Shown here: piece after piece, positions 41,028-49,369 of the stretch
How positions within the stretch are numbered: position 1 is the stretch's first letter
Layout: every line of letters begins with the position of its first letter
NCBI GenBank assembly: GCA_964500895.1
Contig: CAZCQP010000004.1
Span: 1 to 64,000 of the forward strand
Source: CAZCQP01 sp964500895
GTDB taxonomy: Bacteria > Bacillota > Clostridia > Lachnospirales > JAISER01
Direction: 5' to 3'
DNA length: 64,000 nt
Position numbers and translations under genes: made by a program
Notes under the pieces: generated by a model
What the model saw: only the letters and a program-made list of their open reading frames with translations
Database searches by the model: none
Told to the model about the DNA's origin: nothing

Positions 41028-42197
41028 ATGGCACGCTTTACATTACCCAGAGATTTATATTTTGGCCCCAATGCAATTGAAGAACTTAAAAATCTTAAAG
41101 GCTATAAAAAAGCCATTATCGTAACCGGCGGCTCTTCCATGAAAAAGGGAGGCTTTCTGCAAAAAACCATTGATGTATTACATGAAGCAGGGCTTGAAAC
41201 CACTGTTTTTGAAGGGGTAGAGCCAGACCCAAGCGTGGAAACCGTTTACAAAGGCGCACAGGCTATGCGTGATTTTCAACCGGATGTGATTGTATCCATT
41301 GGTGGCGGTTCTCCCATTGACGCAGCAAAAGCCATGTGGGTTTTCTATGAATACCCAGAATTGAAGTTCGACGACATTAAGACACCTTTTACCATGCCTA
41401 AACTGCGTAAAAAAGCCATTTTTGTGGCCATTCCTTCCACCAGCGGTACGGCAACAGAAGTGACAGCTTTCTCTGTTATTACCGATTATAGCACAAAAAT
41501 TAAATACCCATTGGCAGATTTTGAAATTACCCCTGATATTGCTATTTTGGATACCTCCATTCCCCTTACCATGCCTAAAACATTAACCGCCCATACAGGT
41601 ATGGATGCTTTAACCCATGCCATTGAGGCTTATGTGGCAGCATTAAGAAGCGATTTTTCAGATCCTTTGGCATTAAAAGCCATTGCCATGATTTATGAAA
41701 ACCTGGAAGCTTCCTATAACGGCGATGAAGAAGCAAGAGGTAAAGTACATGTGGCCCAATGCTTGGCTGGTATGGCTTTTTCCAACGCATTGCTGGGCAT
41801 TGTGCACTCCCTGGCCCACAAAACCGGCGCTCAATACAACATTCCTCACGGTTGCTGTAACGCCATTCTGCTGCCTTTCGTTATCCAATATAACGCACCG
41901 GTGTGCATGAACCGTTTTGCAGACATTGCCAGAATGTTAGGCTTGCAAGGTGCCAACGATGAGCAACTGACCAACGCTTTGGTGGAAGCCATTAAAGCAT
42001 TGAACAAAAAGCTGGACATTGCACAAACCTACCAAGGCAACGGCGTTGATGAAGAAACCTTTAAGAAAACAGTAGATTTCATTGCAGAAAACGCTGTAGG
42101 CGACCCATGCACCGGTGCAAACCCACGCCAAACCGGCTTTGAAGAAATGAAAAAGGTTTTGGAATGTGCTTACTACGGCACAGACGTTCAATTTTAA
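41028..42197 (+). CDS. Iron-containing alcohol dehydrogenase
   Basis: 389 residues, full length for the Fe-ADH family. NAD(P) motif GGGSPIDAAKA (residues 92-102), STSGTATEVT in the centre, and metal ligands Asp193, His197, His260 and His274 within GMDALTHAIEAYV, IVHSLAHKTG and NIPHGCCNA. It reduces aldehydes or oxidises short alcohols in the cytoplasm; the substrate is not determined by sequence (methanol-, butanol- or propanediol-type are all possible). It is a single gene with its own promoter and a strong terminator, divergent from mtmC-mtmB. Confidence 0.92.
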   Translation: MARFTLPRDLYFGPNAIEELKNLKGYKKAIIVTGGSSMKKGGFLQKTIDVLHEAGLETTVFEGVEPDPSVETVYKGAQAMRDFQPDVIVSIGGGSPIDAAKAMWVFYEYPELKFDDIKTPFTMPKLRKKAIFVAIPSTSGTATEVTAFSVITDYSTKIKYPLADFEITPDIAILDTSIPLTMPKTLTAHTGMDALTHAIEAYVAALRSDFSDPLALKAIAMIYENLEASYNGDEEARGKVHVAQCLAGMAFSNALLGIVHSLAHKTGAQYNIPHGCCNAILLPFVIQYNAPVCMNRFADIARMLGLQGANDEQLTNALVEAIKALNKKLDIAQTYQGNGVDEETFKKTVDFIAENAVGDPCTGANPRQTGFEEMKKVLECAYYGTDVQF

Positions 42198-42214
42198 TGT
42201 TTATTAACTGCTAA

Positions 42215-42263
42215 AAAAAGACATTGAGAAACAGCCATGCTACAAGTTTCTCAATGTCTTTTT
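42215..42263. terminator. Bidirectional terminator between alcohol dehydrogenase and cupin
   Basis: Perfect 17-base-pair stem (42215-42231 with 42247-42263) with a 15-base loop; the stem ends in A5/T5 tracts. It serves both converging genes. Confidence 0.92.
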
Positions 42264-42271
42264 ATTATGCT

Positions 42272-42739
42272 TTAACGATAGTAAGGGCTAGGTTGTTGTT
42301 CCCCTGCATGGGCATCTTCCTTTGTTTCCTGAACAGTTCCAAAGGGATGTTGTGGTGGGGCATAGATGGAATATAGTTTTAATGGACTATTGCCGGTGTT
42401 GTAAATGTTGTGATAGGTGCCGGCTGGTATGATACAGGCAAAATTGTGGTTGATGTTGCGTTGGTAGTTCAATTTGTTTGGGCTGCTGCCCATCATCACC
42501 GTAGCAAAGCCTTCTTCAATGCGAATAAACTGGTCAAGGTTTGGGTGCATCTCTACGCCGATGTCTTCGCCCACATTCAGGCTCATTAAGGTCAATTGCA
42601 AATGTTCACCGGTCCACAAAGCTGTGCGAAAGGCCCTGTTCAGTTTAGTTGCCATATTAATGTTTACAACAAAAGGTTCTGGGCCGTAGTCGGTTAAATT
42701 CATTAACCCAAAGTTTGGATTAAAAAATAGTTTTTTCAT
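42272..42739 (-). CDS. Small cupin-domain protein
   Basis: 155 residues of one cupin barrel. The first motif reads GVEMHPNLDQFIRIEEG, with His, Gln in place of the second His, and Glu; the second reads IIPAGTYHNIYNTG. Such cytosolic proteins are often sugar isomerases or small-molecule enzymes or binders; the function of this one is unknown. I prefer the ATG at 42739, which is 8 bases from GAGGGG, over the one at 42745. Confidence 0.85.
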   Translation of the reverse strand: MKKLFFNPNFGLMNLTDYGPEPFVVNINMATKLNRAFRTALWTGEHLQLTLMSLNVGEDIGVEMHPNLDQFIRIEEGFATVMMGSSPNKLNYQRNINHNFACIIPAGTYHNIYNTGNSPLKLYSIYAPPQHPFGTVQETKEDAHAGEQQPSPYYR

Positions 42740-42809
42740 TGCCATTGCCCCTCTTACTTTTTATAGTAGCATATGATGTTTCTTTTAAGTTGTGACATGG
42801 AAAAACCAC

Positions 42810-42838
42810 TTGACAATTTCTGGTCACTCTGTCATAAT
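42810..42838 (+). promoter_or_regulatory. his operon promoter
   Basis: Perfect TTGACA at 42810-42815, a 17-base spacer and CATAAT at 42833-42838. The start site near 42845 gives a leader of about 330 bases before hisZ, containing the leader peptide and attenuator. Confidence 0.8.
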
Positions 42839-42869
42839 AAAGTAAATTTACTTTTAAAGGTTGATGACC

Positions 42870-42917
42870 ATGATGTTCAGCAACAATACCTTTAAATTGC
42901 ATCATCACCGCCTGTAG
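42870..42917 (+). CDS. hisL: his operon leader peptide with three consecutive His codons
   Basis: A 15-codon ORF, MMFSNNTFKLHHHRL, ending in TAG, about 25 bases after the predicted transcription start. AAAGG lies 9 bases upstream. The codons CAT CAT CAC (42900-42908) come near the end, as in enterobacterial hisL. When charged tRNA-His is scarce, a ribosome stalled here would alter folding of the downstream RNA and prevent termination at 43003-43033. No T-box consensus is seen. The TAG stop is notable in an organism that also reads UAG as pyrrolysine. Confidence 0.8.
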   Translation: MMFSNNTFKLHHHRL

Positions 42918-42975
42918 GTTTGTATTGTGAGCAAGTGCTCGCAAAACAAGCCTGATTGTGTTGTTATCGGGCTTG
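42916..42975 (+). promoter_or_regulatory. Competing hairpins of the his leader
   Basis: Segment 42916-42923 (AGGTTTGT) can pair with 42946-42953 (ACAAGCCT), enclosing a small GAGC/GCTC hairpin. The same 42947-42956 segment can instead pair with 42966-42975 over 10 bases. The two pairings exclude each other and start at the leader-peptide stop, as expected for ribosome-controlled attenuation. How the last segment affects the terminator needs a folding calculation. Confidence 0.6.
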
Positions 42976-43002
42976 TGTGATGAATGTATCCTGTGTGTAT
43001 AC

Positions 43003-43033
43003 AGCCGTCCGGATTGCCCGGGCGGCTCTTTTT
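43003..43033 (+). terminator. his attenuator terminator
   Basis: A 10-base-pair G/C-rich stem (43003-43012 with 43018-43027, one G-U pair), a 5-base loop, then CTTTTT. It lies 85 bases after the leader peptide stop and 140 bases before hisZ, inside the leader transcript. Confidence 0.85.
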
Positions 43034-43099
43034 GCGTAAGTTCGACGAAGTCGAACAGCTGCGTTAGCAGCTAAAATTGCAGAGCAATTTTTTACGTAA
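43032..43099. repeat. Cloverleaf-like palindromic element
   Basis: An outer 8-base stem (43032-43039 with 43092-43099) encloses three adjacent perfect hairpins: GTTCGA/TCGAAC (43040-43056), AGCTGC/GCAGCT (43057-43072) and AAAATTGC/GCAATTTT (43073-43091). Every base of the 68-base element is used. This is the build of a dispersed palindromic repeat rather than of an attenuator part. Confidence 0.75.
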
Positions 43100-43104
43100 T
43101 GAGT

Positions 43105-43135
43105 ATACATTTGCAGCACGATGCTGCAAATGTGT
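43105..43135. repeat. Long perfect hairpin before hisZ
   Basis: ACATTTGCAGCA (43107-43118) and TGCTGCAAATGT (43122-43133) form a 12-base-pair stem with a CGA loop, extended by two weaker pairs. It directly follows the cloverleaf element and may be part of it. No T-run follows, so it is not a terminator. Confidence 0.75.
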
Positions 43136-43174
43136 GCGAATACCAATCTTTATTTTAATTAAAGGAAAGTAGGG

Positions 43175-44122
43175 GTGCGGGTGAAGCTTTCAAAGCTTAG
43201 CGAAGAAATTGAGTTTTCAAACAAAAGATATGTGTTGGTTAATGACATGCAGCAGATGTTTCGTGAAAAAGGTTATGCCTTTGTGGAGCAGCAAATCATT
43301 GAAACTTATGATGGGTATATGCACACCAGCAGCGGCATCGACATTGAAAACACAGCCAAAATCATGTCTAACGACGGCAAAATTAACGTGCTTTCCACAG
43401 ACATTACCTCTGAAATTGTGGGGAACCTTGTGGAAAAATGGCAAGAGGAAGAGGAAGTTAAAATCTTTTATTACGGCAAGGTTTTTGAAAACACCCGGTA
43501 CGGATTGGCCTCTGCAAGAAAGCTGGGTGCGGAATACATCGGCAACCATGCCATGCACGCAGATTTTGAAATTGTGGACATGTGCATTCAACTGTTAGAG
43601 GCTTATTCCGGCGGGGATTATGTTTTCGAGGTGGGTTGCGGCTCATTTTTAAAGCTGCTGCTTCGTTCCATGACGTTGAACCATCAAAGTTATGCCAAAA
43701 TGATGGACGTGATTGCAAAGAAAGACCGTTTTGCCCTGGAAAAAATGATTGCCGACATGAACGATACCCATAGCAAGTTGATTTTGTCGGAGTTGTTTAA
43801 CCTTTGTGGCAGTATGGAGGAAGTAGACGGGTTATTGCAAGAGCTGTACGCAGACCAGCGGCTTTTAGAAACCTTGAAACCCTTGCGGCAGCTGAACCAG
43901 CACTTAATGAGCCGGGGCAGCGGGGGAAAAGTGGTGTTCGATTTGTCCCTGCAAACCAAACTGCATTATTATTCCGGCATTGTGTTTCGGGGGTATTTCA
44001 GAAAAGCCAATGATGCGGTGATTAAAGGCGGCCGTTACACCGCCAAATCCACAAGTAGCAGCAAGGAAATGACGTCAGTAGGTTTTTCGGTGGAAATAGA
44101 CCAGCTGATGAAATTGATATAG
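43175..44122 (+). CDS. hisZ: ATP phosphoribosyltransferase regulatory subunit HisZ
   Basis: 315 residues, at the short end for HisZ, which is a histidyl-tRNA synthetase-like protein without aminoacylation activity. It confers feedback control on the short HisG that follows. Seen are the HisRS-like VNDMQQMFREKGYAFVEQQ start, the motif 2-like KIFYYGKVFEN and the C-terminal TKLHYYSGIVFRGY and IKGGRYTAK. It starts with GTG, 8 bases after AAAGGA, and ends with TAG. First gene of the his operon; hisG begins 9 bases later. Confidence 0.88.
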   Translation: MRVKLSKLSEEIEFSNKRYVLVNDMQQMFREKGYAFVEQQIIETYDGYMHTSSGIDIENTAKIMSNDGKINVLSTDITSEIVGNLVEKWQEEEEVKIFYYGKVFENTRYGLASARKLGAEYIGNHAMHADFEIVDMCIQLLEAYSGGDYVFEVGCGSFLKLLLRSMTLNHQSYAKMMDVIAKKDRFALEKMIADMNDTHSKLILSELFNLCGSMEEVDGLLQELYADQRLLETLKPLRQLNQHLMSRGSGGKVVFDLSLQTKLHYYSGIVFRGYFRKANDAVIKGGRYTAKSTSSSKEMTSVGFSVEIDQLMKLI

Positions 44123-44131
44123 AGGTGAGCC

Positions 44132-44773
44132 ATGGGAATTAAAATTGCAGTTTCAAAAGGCAGGCTAGGGGACGACTTCATTAAAAAGTTAAACGGTACA
44201 GTTTTAGGGGAAGCCATAGACCAAAGTTCACGCAAGCTTATTTTTCACGATGAAAGCAGTGACGTGAGTGTCATTTTCTTTAAAAATTCCGACGTGCTGG
44301 CCTATGTGGAAAACGGCATTGCAGACATGGGCATTGTGGGCAGCGACATGATTCACGAACAGAATGCGGATGTGTACTGTTTGCAAAAGCTGGACATTGG
44401 CGTATGCAAGTTGTGTGTGGCGGGGTTTCCAGGCGCCAATTTTTACGAACGGGATATGGCGCTTCGGGTGGCCACCAAGTTTCCCAATCTGGCCAAGGAA
44501 TACTTTGACCCCTTGGATCAGGCCATTAAAATCATCAAGCTGAATGGTTCCATCGAGCTGGCCCCCGTCCTTGGGCTTTCAGATGTGATTGTAGACATTG
44601 TGGAAACAGGCAGTACCCTGAAAGCCAATGGCCTTGAAGTGCTGGAAGAGATTGGTGAAGTAAGCGGCTATGTGATTGCCAATAAGGTCAGTTATAAGTT
44701 TAACCGAAAAAAGATAGATGCCATCATTCAAGCTTTGGTGCAGAAGGAGGAGCATAATGATTCAAGTTATTGA
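44132..44773 (+). CDS. hisG: ATP phosphoribosyltransferase, short form
   Basis: 213 residues, the short HisG lacking the C-terminal regulatory domain, which explains the presence of hisZ. It catalyses the first step of histidine synthesis (ATP plus PRPP). IKIAVSKGRLGDDF at the start, GIADMGIVGSDM in the middle, and the PRPP loop DVIVDIVETGSTLKANGLE (from about residue 151) are clear. Overlaps hisD by 17 bases. Confidence 0.95.
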   Translation: MGIKIAVSKGRLGDDFIKKLNGTVLGEAIDQSSRKLIFHDESSDVSVIFFKNSDVLAYVENGIADMGIVGSDMIHEQNADVYCLQKLDIGVCKLCVAGFPGANFYERDMALRVATKFPNLAKEYFDPLDQAIKIIKLNGSIELAPVLGLSDVIVDIVETGSTLKANGLEVLEEIGEVSGYVIANKVSYKFNRKKIDAIIQALVQKEEHNDSSY

Positions 44774-46070
44774 GGCAAACAACGCTTTGCAGTATTTAAA
44801 AGAGTTTAAAGGAAGGCAAGCCCAAGCCAACGCCCAGGTGGAGCGGGCAGTGGCGGGAATTATTGAAGATGTACGCTTAAATGGAGACAAGGCGGTTCAA
44901 AAGTATACGGAGCTGTATGACGGCGTTCGGGTGGAACAGATGGCAGTGTCTGCCGACGAAATGAAAGAGGCCGTGGCGCAATGTGCCCAGCCCTTGTTTC
45001 AGGCCATGGAGCGTTCTGCGGCAAACATCCGGGCGTATCACGAAAAGCAGTTAAGTGTATCTCAAATTTACAATACCCCGGAAGAACCGGTGATTTTAGG
45101 CCAATTGGTGCGGCCTTTGGAACGTGTGGGCATTTATGTGCCGGGGGGGAAGGCGGTGTACCCTTCAACGGTGCTCATGAACGCCATTCCTGCCAAAATT
45201 GCAGGAGTGGGGGAAGTGGTGATGATTACCCCGCCGGACAAAGCCGGCAACATTTCCCCAAACATCTTAGCGGCGGCCCACATTGCAGGGGTTGACAAGG
45301 TGTATAAGGTAGGGGGTGCCCAGGGGGTGGCGGCGCTGGCTTATGGTACGGAGACCATTCCGGCGGTGGATAAAATCACAGGCCCGGGAAACATTTATGT
45401 GGCCACTGCCAAAAAGCAGGTGCTGTCTGCTGTGGGCATCGACATGATTGCGGGGCCCAGCGAAGTTTTGGTGATTGCAGATGAAGGGGCAAACCCGGCC
45501 TACTTGGCGGCAGACATGATTGCACAGGCAGAGCACGATGAACTGGCGGCTGCTATTTTGGTTACCCATTCCAAAGCTTTGGCAGAGCAGGTGGTTACAC
45601 AGCTTGAAAAACAAACAGAATGTGCAGAAAGAAAGGACATCATTCGGCGGTCGTTGGAAGATTACGGGGCGGTGTTCATCACGGGCAGCCTTGAAGAAAG
45701 CGTGGCCATTGCCAACGCCATTGCCCCGGAACATCTGGAAATTATGACGGCCAAGCCTCTTGAAGTGTATCCCAGCATTAAAAATGCAGGGGCTATCTTT
45801 TTGGGGCAATACACCCCAGAGCCGGTGGGGGATTATTTCGCAGGCCCTAACCACACCTTGCCTACAGGGGGAACCGCCCGGTTTTCTTCTCCGCTGGGGG
45901 TGGAGGATTTTGTGAAGCGCACATCACTGCTGTACTACACCAAGCAAGCGTTGGAAGAAGCCGCCAAAGACATCATCACCTTTGCAGAATCTGAACGGCT
46001 GTACGGCCACGCCAACGCCATCAAAATACGGTTTGAACAAAGCAACGGTCAGGAGGGAAACCATGCGTAA
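44757..46070 (+). CDS. hisD: Histidinol dehydrogenase
   Basis: 437 residues, full length, from the ATG at 44757 (AAGGAGG 6 bases upstream). It oxidises histidinol to histidine in two NAD-dependent, zinc-dependent steps. Motifs: YVPGGKAVYPSTVLMNAIPA, GPGNIYVATAKK, AGPSEVLVIADE, and the catalytic and zinc region IAPEHLEIM plus GPNHTLPTGGTARF. Overlaps hisB by 8 bases. Confidence 0.96.
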   Translation: MIQVIEANNALQYLKEFKGRQAQANAQVERAVAGIIEDVRLNGDKAVQKYTELYDGVRVEQMAVSADEMKEAVAQCAQPLFQAMERSAANIRAYHEKQLSVSQIYNTPEEPVILGQLVRPLERVGIYVPGGKAVYPSTVLMNAIPAKIAGVGEVVMITPPDKAGNISPNILAAAHIAGVDKVYKVGGAQGVAALAYGTETIPAVDKITGPGNIYVATAKKQVLSAVGIDMIAGPSEVLVIADEGANPAYLAADMIAQAEHDELAAAILVTHSKALAEQVVTQLEKQTECAERKDIIRRSLEDYGAVFITGSLEESVAIANAIAPEHLEIMTAKPLEVYPSIKNAGAIFLGQYTPEPVGDYFAGPNHTLPTGGTARFSSPLGVEDFVKRTSLLYYTKQALEEAAKDIITFAESERLYGHANAIKIRFEQSNGQEGNHA

Positions 46071-46641
46071 GGCTGAAATAAACCGAAAGACAAAAGAAAC
46101 AGACATCCAGCTGCTGCTAGACGTGGACGGAACCGGCCAAAGTGACATTCAGACGGGCATCGGTTTTTTGGACCATATGCTCACCCTGTTTGCCTTCCAC
46201 AGCAAAATGGATTTAACCATCCACTGTAAAGGGGATGTAGAGGTAGACAGCCATCACACAACAGAGGACATTGGCATTGCCCTTGGGCAAGCCCTTCAAA
46301 CCGCTCTGGGGGATAAAACTGGCATTGCCCGTTACGGTTCAGTGCATTTGCCCATGGACGAAACGCTGGCGCTGGTGGCGGTGGATTTAAGCGGCAGAAG
46401 CACGCTGGTGTACAACGCATGTGTCAACCGGGAATGTCTGGGTAGCCTAGCTACGGAAGACGTGAAAGAGTTTTTCAAAGCTGTGGCAGACAACAGCCTG
46501 ATGACGCTGCACTTAAACATATTGTACGGGGCCAACGACCACCATAAAATTGAGGCGTTGTTTAAAGGGTTTGGCCGGGCACTGCGGGGGGCTGTGGCCG
46601 TTACCTCTAACCAGCTTGAAAGTACAAAAGGGGTTTTATAA
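46063..46641 (+). CDS. hisB: Imidazoleglycerol-phosphate dehydratase
   Basis: 192 residues; a single-domain dehydratase without the histidinol-phosphatase half found in enterobacteria. It shows GIGFLDHMLTLFAFHSKMDL and DSHHTTEDIGIALGQAL with the two metal-binding His clusters, and the matching second set LHLNILYGANDHHKIEALFK. The ATG at 46063 follows AGGAGG. hisH begins at the next base after the stop. Confidence 0.96.
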   Translation: MRKAEINRKTKETDIQLLLDVDGTGQSDIQTGIGFLDHMLTLFAFHSKMDLTIHCKGDVEVDSHHTTEDIGIALGQALQTALGDKTGIARYGSVHLPMDETLALVAVDLSGRSTLVYNACVNRECLGSLATEDVKEFFKAVADNSLMTLHLNILYGANDHHKIEALFKGFGRALRGAVAVTSNQLESTKGVL

Positions 46642-47253
46642 ATGATTGTGATGGTAGATTACGGCCGGGGCAACTTAAAGTCTGTGAAAAATGCTTTTGA
46701 CAGGCTGGGTGTGTCGGTTGAAATTTCTCAAGATGCGGCGGCTATAAAAGCTGCTGATAGCATTATAGTACCCGGGGTAGGGGCTTTTGCAGATGCCATG
46801 GGTAGCTTGCAAGCCACTGGGCTGGCAGAAGCTATAAAGGAAGTAGCCGCGGAAGGCAAGCCAGTGTTGGGCATTTGTTTGGGGATGCAGCTGCTGTATG
46901 AAAGAGGCTTTGAGCACGAAGAATGCACGGGGCTTGGGCTGATTGAAGGGGAAATTCACAAGCTAGAGGTTTCGGAAAAAGTGCCCCATATGGGCTGGAA
47001 TGAGCTGGTGTTTCAAAAACCGGAAGACCCTGCGCTGAAACTGATTAAGCCCGGGGATTACGTGTACTTTGTTCATTCTTACTACGCTGTGTCCAACGGG
47101 GAAGAAGTGGTGGCCTATGCCCAGTATGGGGTGAACATCCCCGCCATTGTCCGCCGCCAAAACATATACGGCATTCAGTTTCACCCAGAAAAAAGCGGCA
47201 CGGTTGGTGCCAACATACTGCAAGCGCTTTGTCAGGAGGTTTTGAACATATGA
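46642..47253 (+). CDS. hisH: Imidazole glycerol phosphate synthase, glutaminase subunit
   Basis: 203 residues of class I glutamine amidotransferase. It shows IVPGVGAFADAM, the nucleophile elbow GICLGMQLLYE (Cys) and the catalytic His/Glu pair in GIQFHPEKSG. It supplies ammonia to HisF. Immediately downstream of hisB, and overlapping hisA by 4 bases. Confidence 0.96.
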   Translation: MIVMVDYGRGNLKSVKNAFDRLGVSVEISQDAAAIKAADSIIVPGVGAFADAMGSLQATGLAEAIKEVAAEGKPVLGICLGMQLLYERGFEHEECTGLGLIEGEIHKLEVSEKVPHMGWNELVFQKPEDPALKLIKPGDYVYFVHSYYAVSNGEEVVAYAQYGVNIPAIVRRQNIYGIQFHPEKSGTVGANILQALCQEVLNI

Positions 47254-47957
47254 TTATTTTACCGGCAATAGACATTAAGGACCAAAAAGTGGTGCGGCTG
47301 TCTCAGGGTAAGTTTGACCAGATGCAAGTGTACGGGGACGACCCTGTAGCTGTGGCCAAGGGCTTTGAAGCCACAGGGGCACAGTATTTGCATGTGGTGG
47401 ATTTGGACGGAGCAAAAGATGGCATCTCCGGCAACAGTCAGGTTATTAATGACATTATTTCCGCCGTTTCGATTCCTGTGGAAATTGGTGGCGGCATTAG
47501 AACGTTTGAGCGGGCGGAAGCCCTTGTGGCCATGGGTGCGGATAGAATCATTCTGGGCACGGTGGCGGTGACAGATAAAGATTTGACCAGCCAGATTGCT
47601 GCGGCATTTCCCGGAAAGGTGGCTGTGTCCGTAGATGCGGTGGGGGGCAAAGCCAGCATCAAGGGCTGGGTGTGCCAAAGCGACGTGGATGTTTTAGACA
47701 TTTGCGCCTTTATGGAGGAAGTGGGCATTGGCACCCTTATTTACACCGATATTCAAAAGGATGGTATGTTGTGCGGCCCAAGCTTTGAAGATTATATCCG
47801 CATTCAAAAGGCTACAAAGTTGAACATCATCGCATCCGGGGGTGTCACTACCCTGGAGGATGTACAAAAACTGAAAGCCATGGATGTATACGGCTGCATC
47901 ATCGGGAAGGCCATTTACGACGGCAAAATTGACCTGAAAGAGGTGCTGGCATGTTAG
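47250..47957 (+). CDS. hisA: Phosphoribosylformimino-5-aminoimidazole carboxamide ribotide isomerase
   Basis: 235 residues, a TIM barrel. IILPAIDIKDQKVVRL at the start has the catalytic Asp; VEIGGGIRTFE and the second-half ASGGVTTLEDVQKL phosphate-binding loops are present. It ends with TAG and overlaps hisF by 7 bases. Confidence 0.95.
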   Translation: MIILPAIDIKDQKVVRLSQGKFDQMQVYGDDPVAVAKGFEATGAQYLHVVDLDGAKDGISGNSQVINDIISAVSIPVEIGGGIRTFERAEALVAMGADRIILGTVAVTDKDLTSQIAAAFPGKVAVSVDAVGGKASIKGWVCQSDVDVLDICAFMEEVGIGTLIYTDIQKDGMLCGPSFEDYIRIQKATKLNIIASGGVTTLEDVQKLKAMDVYGCIIGKAIYDGKIDLKEVLAC

Positions 47958-48706
47958 CCAAGCGAATCATCGCCTGCCTGGATGTGCGGGACGGGCGTGT
48001 GGTGAAAGGGCAGAAATTCATAGAGCCGGTGGACGTGGCAGACCCTGCCGCCCTAGGCAAGGCATACAGTGCAATGGGCATTGACGAACTGGTGTTTTAC
48101 GACATCACCGCCAGCGCCGAGCGCCGCAAAACTTCCTTAGAGTTTGTGGAAAGGGTGGCGGATGAGATTAACATTCCCTTTTGCGTGGGTGGCGGGGTGA
48201 ACAGCCTGGAAGATTTTAAGGAAATACTGCGCAAAGGGGCGGATAAGGTTTCGGTGAACTCCGGTGCTATTAAAAATCCACAGCTTATTGCAGAAGCCAG
48301 CCAGGCTTACGGTGCCCAATGCGTGGTGCTTTCCATCGACTGCAAAAGCAATGGTGACGGCACTTGGAGCGTGTATGCCAAGGGGGGCAGGGAAAAGACC
48401 GACCTGGATGCTTTGTCTTGGGCTGTAGAAGGTGTGCGGCTAGGGGCAGGGGAATTGGTGCTGAACAGCATTGACGAGGACGGCATGAAAAACGGCTTTG
48501 ACACTGCCCTTTTAAAGGAAGTGATTGCCGCTGTGAACGTGCCCGTCATTGCCAGCGGGGGTGCCGGAACCATGGCCCACTTTTTGGAAGCGGCCAACGT
48601 AAATGCAGACGGCCTGTTGGCGGCATCGGTGTTTCATTTTGGGGAAATTGATGTGAAGGATTTAAAGCAGTATTTAAAAGAAAACGGGGTGGCTGTGAGG
48701 TTATGA
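47951..48706 (+). CDS. hisF: Imidazole glycerol phosphate synthase, cyclase subunit
   Basis: 251 residues, a TIM barrel: KRIIACLDVRDGRVVKG, FCVGGGVNSLEDF, VVLSIDCK and VIASGGAGTMAHF, with the two catalytic Asp residues in CLDV and SIDEDG. Uses the ammonia from HisH to form imidazole glycerol phosphate and AICAR. Overlaps hisIE by 4 bases. Confidence 0.96.
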   Translation: MLAKRIIACLDVRDGRVVKGQKFIEPVDVADPAALGKAYSAMGIDELVFYDITASAERRKTSLEFVERVADEINIPFCVGGGVNSLEDFKEILRKGADKVSVNSGAIKNPQLIAEASQAYGAQCVVLSIDCKSNGDGTWSVYAKGGREKTDLDALSWAVEGVRLGAGELVLNSIDEDGMKNGFDTALLKEVIAAVNVPVIASGGAGTMAHFLEAANVNADGLLAASVFHFGEIDVKDLKQYLKENGVAVRL

Positions 48707-49323
48707 GCTTAAATATGGAAGTAATAAAATTTGATGAAAAGGGTTTGGTGCCCTGCATTTGCCAGGATGTGCATACAAAGGCTGTGCTTATGTTGGCCTA
48801 TATGAACCGGAAAGCGCTGGAAAAAACCATTGCAACCAACAAAATGACTTATTTTTCCCGCAGCAGGAATGAACTGTGGGAAAAAGGGCTGACTTCCGGC
48901 CATACCCAGCGGCTGGTACGCCTAAGCTACGATTGTGACGGTGATACCCTGCTGGCCGAAGTGGAACAAACCGGCCCGGCCTGCCATACAGGCAGTTACT
49001 CTTGCTTTTTCCAAAAGATTACAGAGAGTAACGAACTGGGAGACTGTGAAATCATTAGCGCCCTGTATGACAAAATTGCAGACCGGCGGGAAAACCCACA
49101 GCCCAAGTCTTACACCAATTATTTGTTTGAAAAAGGCATTGATAAAATACTGAAAAAGCTGGGGGAAGAATGCGCCGAGACCATCATTGCGGCCAAAAAC
49201 AACAGCAAGGAAGAACTGGTTTACGAAACGGCAGATTTGGTGTACCATGCCATGGTGTTGCTGGTGAACCAGGGTGTTACCCTTGAAGATATTGTGCAAG
49301 AACTGAAAAAACGGTATAAATGA
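48703..49323 (+). CDS. hisI: Bifunctional phosphoribosyl-AMP cyclohydrolase/phosphoribosyl-ATP pyrophosphatase
   Basis: 206 residues, a HisIE fusion. The cyclohydrolase half has MLAYMNRKAL, SRSRNELWEKG and the metal-binding DCDGD and ACHTGSYSCF; the HisE half from about residue 115 has LKKLGEECAETIIAAKN and ADLVYHAMVLL. It performs steps 2 and 3 of the pathway. Last gene of the operon. hisC is not present in this cluster and must be elsewhere. Confidence 0.96.
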   Translation: MSLNMEVIKFDEKGLVPCICQDVHTKAVLMLAYMNRKALEKTIATNKMTYFSRSRNELWEKGLTSGHTQRLVRLSYDCDGDTLLAEVEQTGPACHTGSYSCFFQKITESNELGDCEIISALYDKIADRRENPQPKSYTNYLFEKGIDKILKKLGEECAETIIAAKNNSKEELVYETADLVYHAMVLLVNQGVTLEDIVQELKKRYK

Positions 49324-49369
49324 AAAAGCTGCGGAGGGAATGCAACATCATTCTCCCGCAGCTTTTTTT
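49323..49369. terminator. Terminator between his operon and peptidase
   Basis: AAAAAGCTGCGG (49323-49334) pairs with CCGCAGCTTTTT near 49356-49367, and the inner part also pairs with small mismatches; T7 follows on the plus strand. It converges with the stop of the M20 peptidase gene and can serve both. Confidence 0.88.

Noticed and set aside
42910..43033. T-box or other riboswitch before the his operon
   Set aside because: No T-box consensus or specifier loop was found. A leader peptide with His codons and competing hairpins explains the region better.
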